64,000 nt of DNA from Bolinopsis microptera (taxonomy: Eukaryota; Ctenophora; Tentaculata; Lobata; Bolinopsidae), in the NCBI RefSeq assembly GCF_026151205.1, contig NC_087080.1, positions 15,757,337-15,821,336 on the forward strand, read 5' to 3'. The stretch's first letter is position 1; each line of letters starts with the position of its first letter. The position numbers and the translations under genes are program-made. This document shows positions 27,201-34,429 of this stretch, piece after piece. The notes under the pieces were generated by a model. It was not told the DNA's origin. It searched no databases and saw only the letters and a list, made by a program, of their open reading frames with translations.

Positions 27201-30200
27201 AGCGTCATTATTGTATGGACAAGTTAATTACTGCAAGGATGAAGACGTATACAAAAGAAGACAGGGATTGAGCCGGGAGACCCATTTGTTAATATTACAA
27301 GACGGCTACCACTTCCATTCGTTAACAAAATGATCGATTCTCTTCGAAGAAAACTCTTCTCAAGAATTATAAAAGCTGTCCCACCTATGAAGTCAAGTGA
27401 CTTAAGCTGTCCCACCTATGAAGTCAATTTACTTAAGCTGCAGAATGATAGAACACGTCTTGTCCTTAATTAAATGGTTGTGTCGATAATGAACTATGGG
27501 TTGAGTGACTTCAGTGGTAACTTTAGCAGAGAAGAGCTGGTAGGACAGTTATCCTCAGCAAACTGCTAGTAACAAACATGGTGCTGAACAAATTCAGTTT
27601 CAACAAGACAACGGCCAGAACTTCAAAACCTGTGCAATATCATCAAAACCTGTGCAAAACCGGTGCAATATCATCTTAAAAGAAACTGTTAACAAACAAT
27701 CATTATCAATTTGATTGAAAATTAACAAAATTTAAATTAATAAAAACAATCATTATGCAATTTTCTTTAAAAATTGGTTCGAGTTTTATGGAAATTTCGT
27801 GCAACATCAAAATTCCGATTAATTACAAATTAATCGAAACGAAAGTTAGTTCCCCAAGTCTGCCATTGGTATTGTCATCGATTTAAATCAAGTTTATTTT
27901 TTGATATATCTGGCATAAAATTCACATGAACGATAACGTTTCAGAAGAATGGGGTACACGGTGATAGGTCTGGAGAGTAGGAGGTACATGTGTGGTGTCC
28001 TTATATGTGCATCACGTGTAGTATACACTCCTTATATAGGCATCACGTGAATTGAACGATAACGTTTCAGAAGAATGGGGTACACGGTGATAGGTCTGGA
28101 GAGTAGGAGGTACATGTGTGCTCCGCTGGCTTGGTCCAGAGCTTGTGACAAGTTCTACTGGCTTCCCGATCCTCTTGATGTAAGTTTAGTAGTGGCTTAG
28201 TAGAATTTAGGAACTTTCCTAAAGGAATGATTTAGTTATATCATAGTTATCATCATTAGATGACTTGTGAATAGTCGACAACAAGATATATTAAGACTAA
28301 AAAAGGGAGTTCCCACTTAACGACACACCCTCTCAGCCCCCTGTAGAAGCAGGACCTGACGTCTATAATCAAGTTACATCAAATATAGCTTCCACATGGA
28401 ACATGATATCACACTAATTAAAGGGTGCCGCCGTAACACGCTTGATTCATTACGTGTGCCTCACTTTTTTCAAAATGGCAACTGAAAAATGCATCATATA
28501 CTACTAACGACACACCCTCTCAGCCTCCTGTAGGAGCAGGACCTGACGTCTATGTGGAGGCGTTGTGGGGTATACTACTGGACCTGAAACCAAACATGCT
28601 CATACCCCTCAACAGGTTCACCAGCTCCGAGGACCAGCAGGTTAGTGACCGTTTGGTGACCAGTTAGTAACCGTTTGGTGACCAGTTAGTAACCGGTCAG
28701 TGAACGACTGGGAACCGGTTAGTTACCAATCTGTTTATACACTATACTGCCATTTAAACACAGCCATTATTTCTAACTCTAAATTAAATCAAATTCCAAA
28801 TATCTAAACTGTACTGTTTAGTAGGTAAAACATCTAAACTGTATAGGTAAGCACCAGTCTTGAAATAATTGTGCCATTGGCGTCACTCTTACTAGAACAG
28901 TTTATATCACATTTATTTGCTACCCTGAAGTATGAACTGAAAAATCGCGGAGAGCAATTTCCCGTCCATAAACCATTACCTGACGTCAAACGAGGCACTA
29001 AATTCAGCTGGTAATGAGAAGTAATGAGTTAATAGCTTCTGATACTGCTCACATATTACAAGAGTACTGGAATAAGATCGCAATAATGAGGATATTTAAG
29101 GAACATCGAAGCCAAATAGCTTTCTTTAAACACCTTAATTTTAGAAATAAACTCGATTAGTAAACCTATCACGAAGCTCAATTTACTTGTGCAGAGAGGG
29201 TAGTAATAGCAGGGATACGATAATAACTCAGTAATAGTAAACTTAGTAAACTTACTAATAGCAAGTATCGTCCAGTTATTTTAGGCAAGTCCTTATGTTC
29301 CGAATCGGTTAGGACGATTGACGTAGCTGACTTGTTCTTTCTCGGTAGATTGTCTGCATTTAGAGTATTGAGAAATAAAATTGAGAAATAAAATTGAGAG
29401 CCAGGCTAATCAAATCAAAATGGCTGATCCTATAACTACTTACCAAATAGTTGTTTAATTTGACATAAACATGGTCCCGCATCAGGTCCCAGCACCTACT
29501 TTTTGGGCATTGAACAGGTCACCCGTATAATTTTATTTCACAAATAAAATTTGCCCAAATTATTTTACTGTATTATTTGGCCGTGGAACTTAGGGGTTAC
29601 CAAATATTTGTTTAATTTGACATAAACATGGTCCAGCATCAGGTCCCAGCACCTACTTTTGAACTTTGGGCTCCGAACCCAAGGATCCTACGCGGTACAT
29701 ATTGACCGGGCATATTACACAAATTTCCTGATAAGATCTACAAACATTTTGCTAATACTATATATTAGAAAACCAGATATATATCAGGTAGTTTCCTACT
29801 AGCACCATCAGAGGTGAATTCAACAGTGTTGACTCACCTTTTGATGGTTATTGGTCCTCATAAGATACCAGAGATAGGAGTTCTGTTTTCTTTGTATCCT
29901 AGAGATAGAGTTTTCTGCTACTCCGTGCTCAAGATCATGGCAGCAAGACAGAGATCCTCACTTCGCGTGTGGTATGCCTGGTATCTCGAGTTTTGCAAAG
30001 CGGTTAAATGTTTTAATTAACTCTTAAACCCGTAAGCCGTTCAAAAGCAATCCATGAACTATGGCTTCGCGTGCGGTATGCCTGGTACAGGGCTCAATAG
30101 ATATTCGACCTACCCAAAAATAGCCCCTACCAGAGATATAATTTATAAGCTTATGAGTTTTGCATTATTTTTTATTTTACCCTAGAGAATAGAGATAGCG

Positions 30201-33200
30201 TCCTTTAATGCTTCGTGCTGAAATGGCAGAATCCTCGCGTGCTGGTTTTTATTTGGAAAGCGGTTAAATGCTTTATAAGGTTATTCAACCATTCAAAAAC
30301 GACCAATGAACCCGGACTTCGCGTGCGGTATAGCTGGTATAGGGCTCTGTAACTCTGTAAGTTTTAGATATTAAATTTGAATATCTATTGAGCCCTGTAC
30401 CAGGTTTACCGCACGCCAAGCCATGGTTCATGGGTTGCTTTTGAATGGTTTAAAGGTTTAAGAGCTGAAATTAAATAACCTAGCCTTACAAAAATATTTA
30501 ACCGCTTTCCAAAACTCGGGATGCCAGGCATACCTGATACCACACGCGAAGTCGAAGAATATCTATAGACCATGTACCAGGTGATAGGTATACCGCACGC
30601 GAAGTCAAGGTTCATGGATTACTTTTGAATTATTAACCCTACCCAAAAATAACCCTTAAACTCAGACAAAATTGTTTCCTTAGAAGCTAGAGTCTGTCAA
30701 ATTAATTCCACCAGAATCTTGTAGTACTGATCAGCAATGCCTTCAGGCGATAGAGAAAGTTAAGGATATGGTAGACCTACTTAGTATGGAACCTATAGAG
30801 GTCCTGAAACTGACAGATGTTAATACATTTTATTCCCGAGCTTCGGACTCTAACTGCAAAACTCCCATTTACAAGGTATGTTGCAGCTGTTCATAGTTCA
30901 GGTTTTAACCTGAAGGATTGAAATAACAAATGGATGATTAATTACAAGCTTACAAGCATCAATACACTTCTTCATTATGGACTTATGGTTGATCCATTTA
31001 CTATCCGTTTCTTGAACGTTTTTCATTCTCCAACAGTTGATAGGCGAAAGAGCAAAGATAGAGACAAGAGGGTTCAGCATTGAAGATCACCCTTTTGTAT
31101 ACAGAGTCTACCAGAAAAATGTGTGGGGAGCCAAACTGATAGAAACGCCTAAATCTCCAAAAGACGTGAGCAAAGAGTTTATTTTTTCCCGAAAATTAAA
31201 TAGATTTTAAATAGATTTTAAATTGTTTTTTTTTTTTCTGCTTAAAACTATTTCATTATAAAGTAATTTGTTTCCGGCAGGTGAGCACATTGGTTCAGCA
31301 CGTGACGAGTCACACTCCCGTTCTCAGAGTGGAAAAGTTCGAGGAACCTGTGGTGTCCCTTTGTTCTCTTTATGCAAACAGAAGGGCTATTGCTCATGTT
31401 AGTTGCATTAATTCATTATTTTAATAACAGTTTATCATAATTTTTATTTTGATAAATGTCTTGCTACTATTGTACTAAATGTCCCATTATTTCTTAATAG
31501 TTGTCAAATAAGTTCCCTCACAGACTGTTAGGTCCCACTTTGAGTAGTTCGAATCCTACAGTTACAGTTTCTAGTCGATAATCAATAATGATTTTGTTCA
31601 CACAAATCCAGCTTCTCGATCTAGCGTGTAATCTCACTAACTATAATATATTTTCTATTTAATATTATTTATTTAATTATATGTACAGGGTGGGCCTCAA
31701 AAGTCTACCCATCCTTATCTCTTAAAATTGTAACAGGTCGCTGAGATCTTGCTAATTATTTTATTTCAGGACGGAAAAGCGCCATAACTTACGTTCTGAT
31801 TAATATTTTTGCTTCAAATTTTTAGAGAATGTCAATCATAATTAGACACAACTTCGTGCCAAGTTTTGTGTGAGTCTGAGCTTGTCTGATAAAGTTAGCT
31901 CCTGAGCGTGCTAGCTTTAATTTCTCACCCAGAACTGTTTACATTGGTTAATAGGAACCACCAAAAAAATCCTGGGTAAAAAAATTAAAAAACCAACGAT
32001 TTATTTATGTTTCACCAATTCTATTCACCATGATGCATCGCACATTCCATGAGAGAAGAACGATATAAACAAGCAGGAAGGATCATCTGTGATAGTCCTT
32101 ATCAGTTAAAATATAGAGAGAATGGAATGTCCGATGGATCATGGTGAATAGAATTGGTAAAACGTGAATAAATCGCTGGTTTTTTGATTGTTTTACCCAG
32201 GATTTTTTTTGGTGGTTCCTATTAACGTATGTAAACAGTTCTGGGTGAGAAATTCAAGCTAGCTCGCTCAGGGGCTAAATTGGTCAAATAAGCGCAGTGA
32301 AGCTCGCACTTACACAAAACTTGCCACAAAGGTTTAGCTACTTGTTATTAACATTCTGTGAAATTTAGAAGCAAAAATATTTATCAGAACATAAGTTATG
32401 CCACTTTTTGTTTTTAAAATAATTATCAAGATCTCAACGACCTGTTACAATTTTAAGAGATAAGGATGGGTAGACTTTTGAGGCCCACCCTGTATATATA
32501 ATAAACACAACGACAGGCTGTGAGCAGGCGTGAGCACGACGTCATCAGCACCGTATCAGATAGGAACACAGTCCAGAGGATTACTGAATGGTCCGATATA
32601 TTCGTCGAGAGATACAATGTGGATATCGAGGGTTGGCTTTCATTTGATTTCATGAAGGTACATCAAATTATCTCAGTTAGGTTTCAAACTGATGGCATTC
32701 GACAAGCATTTATATAAGGTTCATCAATATAAAATAAACCACTTATCAATCACTAAAATCACTATATAAAAGTATTATAGCACTAAAATACTCAGAGTAA
32801 GGAGGATGGAGAGTGGTATCCGATCAACTGCAAACCTTGGATCACGGACTCCTTCGCCCTCATGCAAGACGTATCTAATGACATTGTAGAGGTATGACCA
32901 CAGTTTCTAGATTTATCTTTGCCCTTTTTAACGAAACAATTTTCTCAATTTTGTTTAAGAAACTAGACCAATCGAGAACAAGATCAGAACATCACCTGAC
33001 AATATCAAGAGTAAAACTGGGGATAAAACAATTTGGACAAATTATGCGCGATTCTTATTCTGATTTTTAAACCGAAATCTAGAGCAGAAAATAACGATAC
33101 GGCCTAAAGTATTTACCGTTTGTTTGCTCTTCAATGAGCTGAACATATTTTCTTAACCTATAAAAATGTATTATAATAATAATAATAAAAATGTGCAGGG

Positions 33201-33498
33201 AATAGAACTGACAACGAGAGGAAGAGAACAAGTAGAGGCAGTGAGAGCAGAAGAGGAGGCACAGATAAGATGCTCCGCACAAGACCTCATCACCGGGTTT
33301 AGGAAACCACACAGACTCATATCTTGTATTTTTAATTTGATCTCAAACATTCCGCATACAGACATTTTATTCAAGGCATCTGATCCCTTCCCGTTTTTTG
33401 CCATGTACTTTATAGACTTACCTATGCATTTGTGGTTATATTGGCGAACAGGAAAGGTTTGGCAAAAGATTGATTATTTCAACAATATTGTACAATAG
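9274..33498 (+). CDS. Membrane-anchored ATP-grasp-like protein, probably catalytically degenerate
   Basis: Exons 9274-9439, 23071-23270, 23623-23771, 28071-28179, 28524-28640, 30735-30875, 31037-31165, 31281-31397, 32517-32657, 32796-32891 and 33199-33498 (TAG) join in phase at all ten junctions into 554 residues. ATG 9274 is the likely start; the frame is also open a little upstream. Residues 1-115 are basic and polar, about 116-140 form one hydrophobic membrane segment (FILTTMVLFVPVWIFCMLCK), and the rest resembles the large bacterial and fungal ATP-grasp family related to carbamoyl-phosphate synthase. Evidence: a nucleotide-fold start (IAIIGSRSPLAVHLARHFRR, 151-172), YVEALWGILLDLKPNMLIPL, WLSFDFM, DGEWYPINCKPW (427-438) and the C-terminal DPFPFFAMYF block. 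From memory the family has ECNPR where this protein has NCKPW (434-438), and Lys where Arg317 stands, so ATP/Mg binding looks lost. The first intron (13.6 kb) contains another gene and several mobile elements. Exons 4 and 5 each have a truncated copy upstream. Confidence 0.82.
9440..9911. other. 3' flank of the sushi gene inside the large intron
   Basis: Lies just after the first exon of the ATP-grasp-like gene and downstream (minus strand) of the sushi gene stop. A minus-strand AATAAA complement lies near 9646-9652 and could serve the sushi transcript. The open frame at 9577-9861 has no splice or homology support. Confidence 0.4.
9912..12360 (-). CDS. Secreted or surface-anchored two-sushi-domain protein, nested gene
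   Basis: Three minus-strand exons, 12360-12238, 11066-10839 and 10442-9912, join in phase 0 into 293 residues. ATG 12360-12358 is followed by a signal peptide (MIVVLVSFLASLGFA). Residues 16-104 are cysteine-rich and unassigned. Two sushi (CCP) modules follow with the C...C...C-W...C pattern: C105, C144, C162, W167, C178 and C182, C215, C229, W235, C243. There are several N-x-S/T sites. The last 44 residues are a perfect 19-residue duplication ending in hydrophobic ALILS segments plus a short tail, which fits a GPI-attachment signal or a membrane anchor. The exon 2 acceptor must be the second AG of CTCAGAG, because the first AG gives a stop. The gene lies wholly inside intron 1 of the ATP-grasp-like gene on the opposite strand. 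Sushi modules bind protein ligands outside the cell; the ligand is unknown. Confidence 0.82.
9934..10047. repeat. Perfect 57-bp tandem duplication inside the sushi gene coding region
   Basis: Copies 9934-9990 and 9991-10047 differ at only about one base. The unit is 19 codons, so the reading frame is kept and the C-terminal hydrophobic segment of the protein is doubled. Confidence 0.95.
10684..10815. repeat. Dispersed repeat, copy 2
   Basis: Matches 8573-8700 in order and orientation and lies in the last intron of the sushi gene. Unknown family. Confidence 0.75.
11069..12237. other. Intron of the sushi gene with a TGTCCGTTCAAATAAAG repeat family
   Basis: The sequence TGTCCGTTCAAATAAAG and close variants (GTCCGTTCATTTAATGTCCG type) recur at about 11179-11200, 11331-11390 and 12047-12105. 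One pair forms an inverted repeat at 11281-11343. Otherwise AT-rich without exons. Confidence 0.6.
11281..11343. repeat. Short inverted repeat (hairpin)
   Basis: TTGAACGGACATTAATTGAA followed by CGCTAG on the left pairs with CTAGCG then TTCATCTTAATGTCCGTTCA on the right around a loop of about 5 bases, with one or two mismatches. It is built from the TGTCCGTTCA repeat family of this intron. Confidence 0.85.
13019..13231 (-). CDS. Small open reading frame of 70 residues, uncertain
   Basis: ATG (complement of 13229-13231) opens a 70-codon frame with balanced, protein-like composition: MEDYFIPYDLNIRLKYRGWQ at the start, then a Lys/Gln-rich helical second half (IKQQIQQWKSAVRNKQQQ). It lies in intron 1 of the ATP-grasp-like gene on the opposite strand. 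No introns are needed. I do not recognise it. It could be a small gene, a retrocopy fragment or chance. Confidence 0.35.
   Translation of the reverse strand: MEDYFIPYDLNIRLKYRGWQYLRLENMSKVLSAVSPQIKQQIQQWKSAVRNKQQQTDSRTKDLDKTREDI
13554..13626. repeat. Short minisatellite, 10-bp unit GAGTACATTG
   Basis: About seven copies with T/C and T/G variants (GAGTACATCG, GAGTACATGG). Confidence 0.93.
14208..14238. repeat. (GTT)n microsatellite
   Basis: About ten uninterrupted GTT triplets. Confidence 0.97.
15156..15782 (-). pseudogene. Possible decayed mobile-element coding remnant, minus strand
   Basis: Several long overlapping open stretches occur on the minus strand with no start codon or splice structure. 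One of about 104 codons ends at 15156 (contains LDSGQFPVGYWPAVNYPELF and a hydrophobic end), and another spans 15782-15570 (CSFSRQRCQTTERQDAGQII). The frames shift between them. This looks like degraded protein-coding DNA, probably from a retroelement, but I cannot assign a family. Confidence 0.25.
15867..18716. mobile_element. Large fold-back element with arms of about 950 bp and TTA target duplication
   Basis: 15867-16825 is repeated in reverse complement at about 17758-18716, almost without change, around a spacer of about 930 bp. The outer ends read TACTCCAGTAGCAGGG and, inverted, TACTCTAGTAGCAGGG. They are flanked by TTA on both sides (15864-15866 and 18717-18719). A TTA/TAA target duplication is typical of PIF/Harbinger-type DNA transposons, but the ends alone do not prove the family. 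No transposase frame is present. The one notable frame in each arm (16337-16519 and 18246-17953, containing KYQIGQQLWSFFDQFCAQVI) is the same sequence twice, with a stop in one copy. It lies in intron 1 of the ATP-grasp-like gene. Confidence 0.85.
17681..17795. repeat. Duplicated inner end of the right arm
   Basis: The sequence GATAACCTACAATCTT occurs at about 17689-17704 and again at about 17775-17790, so the inner edge of the right arm has a local direct duplication that the left arm lacks. Confidence 0.7.
18919..19010 (-). repeat. tRNA-like (SINE-type) remnant, minus strand
   Basis: On the minus strand a B-box match GGTTCGATTTCC (complement of 18930-18941) follows an anticodon-arm-like TTTGCTTTCCACGCAGA with loop TTTCCAC, and an A-box-like TAAGTGGTTATAATAC lies farther upstream. 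The loop would read anticodon TCC. The acceptor arms do not pair well, so this is better read as a tRNA-derived SINE head than as a working tRNA gene. Confidence 0.45.
20176..20288. repeat. Perfect 33-bp inverted repeat with a 47-base loop
   Basis: 20176-20208 and 20256-20288 are exact reverse complements (ends TTTTCTTGGGTAAATTTC and GAAATTTACCCAAGAAAA). A transcript of either strand would fold into a long, mismatch-free hairpin. The loop itself contains a partial AGGAAAGG/CCTTTTCCT pairing. It may be a small fold-back element or a source of small RNA; there is no further evidence for either. Confidence 0.93.
20996..21051. repeat. Short imperfect inverted repeat
   Basis: TCTGAGACGTTAATCTCA is followed about 15 bases later by TGAGATTAGCGCCCCAGA, with internal CTCAGTATGCATTCTGAG, giving a branched hairpin. 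Function unknown. Confidence 0.6.
21251..21309. repeat. 14-bp direct repeat flanking a GGGCATCACGTGTA motif
   Basis: GATACACAGATTCC at 21251-21264 recurs at 21296-21309. Between them lies CTTATATGGGCATCACGTGT plus AAATAACCGCG. This is one of five copies in the window of a motif of about 23 bp. Confidence 0.85.
22366..22796. mobile_element. Fold-back element with diverged arms of about 165 bp
   Basis: 22366-22530 and 22632-22796 are imperfect reverse complements (shared CGGTACTCATTGGCCTT, CTTAAGTAGGCG, GGAGCATCA). The open frame at 22274-22507 lies in the left arm and is not supported as a gene. Target duplication not identified. Confidence 0.7.
25453..25811. mobile_element. Fold-back (MITE-like) element, arms of about 140 bp
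   Basis: 25453-25590 and 25671-25811 are near-perfect reverse complements with outer ends TACCTTTCAAGAATT and inner ends GCATTTACACTACCACTTCC. The loop of about 80 bp has no frame. No clear target duplication is visible. Confidence 0.85.
26101..26343 (+). CDS. Isolated 80-codon open frame, uncertain
   Basis: ATG 26101 opens an 80-residue frame with mixed, protein-like composition (IIYSGGRDMVAIKKGVIPRN; YLGFNKSNYVEKLTGRPNVC). It sits in intron 3 of the ATP-grasp-like gene in the same orientation. Its phases do not fit as an exon of that gene, and I do not recognise it. It may be a fragment of a mobile element or chance. Confidence 0.22.
   Translation: MRSVSQSEADIIYSGGRDMVAIKKGVIPRNAPLVKKVHPSQLCYLGFNKSNYVEKLTGRPNVCGIVAKYRITEKVRAHEG
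26831..26902. repeat. Imperfect inverted repeat
   Basis: GTTGAGGTTTCAACTTGAGTT pairs with the downstream AAACCGAAACCTCAGACTCAAC-type sequence. A minor intronic hairpin. Confidence 0.5.
27928..28120. repeat. Direct duplication of the exon 4 acceptor and exon start
   Basis: 27928-27994 and 28054-28120 are identical over 67 bp. Each holds the acceptor GTTTCAG and the first 50 bases of exon 4 of the ATP-grasp-like gene. The 59-bp spacer contains two copies of the CCTTATAT(G/A)(T/G)GCATCACGTG motif (27998-28020 and 28029-28050). The first copy leaves the exon after 50 bases and has no donor in frame, so only the second copy is a complete exon. Confidence 0.95.
28319..28553. repeat. Direct duplication of the exon 5 acceptor and exon start
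   Basis: 28319-28366 and 28506-28553 match over 48 bp with two differences. Both hold the acceptor CCCTCTCAG and the first 30 bases of exon 5 of the ATP-grasp-like gene. Only the downstream copy continues into the full exon (28524-28640). The spacer is about 139 bp and lacks the motif seen before exon 4. Confidence 0.93.
29441..29670. repeat. Pair of direct repeats of about 73 bp
   Basis: 29441-29514 and 29598-29670 share TTTAATTTGACATAAACATG and the following GTCC(C/A)GCATCAGGTCCCAGCACCTACTTTT-type stretch. They could be the ends of a small element or a local duplication. Confidence 0.85.
29940..30660. repeat. Palindromic cluster of related units of about 130 bp
   Basis: Units containing CTTCGCGTG(C/T)GGTATGCCTGG, AGCGGTTAAATG and CTACCCAAAAATA occur two or three times in forward orientation (29955-30115, 30225-30345) and then twice inverted (30385-30600). 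The result is a large imperfect inverted repeat. Family unknown. Confidence 0.75.
31686..32492. mobile_element. Mariner/Tc1-like fold-back element (non-autonomous)
   Basis: An 807-bp element has inverted arms of about 370 bp starting CAGGGTGGGCCTCAAAAGTC, flanked by TA on both sides (31684-31685 and 32493-32494). A CAGGGTG-type end with TA target duplication is typical of the IS630/Tc1/mariner group. There is no transposase frame. Its right end lies 24 bases before exon 9 of the ATP-grasp-like gene. Confidence 0.85.
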
Positions 33499-34429
33499 CG
33501 AGTTCTTGATCATTGTAGTACTAGTAGTTTTGGGAAAAATTTTTCAGATGCAGACAATTTTTAATGAATATATCTTTGAGATGTAAGCTTACCTCTTCAA
33601 TGCTCTGTAATTATTTCATCTCCTAAATAATTGAGGGGCGTGTTAGTAGTTGGCATATGTTTGCTCCGTAAGTGGTTAACGTCATGGTACATGTATTTAC
33701 TAAAACTTTGGTGCGTCATTCTGTAGGGTTTAAATACTTCAGCAGCTTAAATGGCTTAATGGATAAAGGAAATGACGTTAGTTTGGGGCGTTCTCGATGA
33801 GGCATTTGTGGTAATTTTAATAGCTGATAAAAGAACTTTTAAAAGGAGAGATTTATATATTAATGGGTCTCTATCTCCATTGACCATCTTGTTTTCTCTT
33901 TTTTTTTCGTCTGCCATTTTATTCTTTTATCACATTTAACAATAATTGCGTTGTCGTTATTGACTATAACAGTCATTGGATCAAATTCTCCTGTTTAGTG
34001 TTCCTAAAGATTTGTGCCCTTGAGGTGTTTGACATTTCTTGCTTAAATATGGACGGTGGCTATATATAGTTTTACCTCACAAGTCACACATTGCGATCCA
34101 TTTGGAAACTTACGATTTGAGCGTAAAAACTGAAGTTCAAAATCGTGAATCAGGGAATCGTGCACCACATACTTAGCTTAGCACTCAATTAGTTCATATT
34201 TAGTGAAGTTATAATTTGTAAAAATTATTCCTGGCATAGAATCGGTATATAATTAGCATTTTCGTTACACCATTTATTACGGTATGTTTTATTCGCGTCA
34301 AAACTGTAGGTTTGATGTTTTGACAAACATGTTTTAACAAAATATGTACAAAACCCAAAAAAGTTCTAATGTGAGAACAAAATATAAACTTACCATTAAT
34401 GTTTGATAAACAAAAAATAATTAGAATGA
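33499..34429. other. Downstream flank of the ATP-grasp-like gene
   Basis: No exon, RNA gene or recognisable repeat seen. I find no strong AATAAA close to the stop codon. Confidence 0.5.

Larger units (their letters stand above)
23772..28070. other. Intron 3 of the ATP-grasp-like gene, repeat-rich
   Basis: Holds the fold-back element at 25453-25811, a possible Penelope-like 3' signature near 24189-24235, an inverted motif at 26831-26902 and the truncated upstream copy of exon 4 (27928-27994). No additional exon that fits the phase was found. Confidence 0.5.
28641..30734. other. Intron 5 of the ATP-grasp-like gene
   Basis: Begins with short repeats of the type GTTAGTAACCGTTTGGTGACCA (28641-28720) and contains the two repeat structures listed at 29441-29670 and 29940-30660. 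No exon is seen. Confidence 0.5.
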
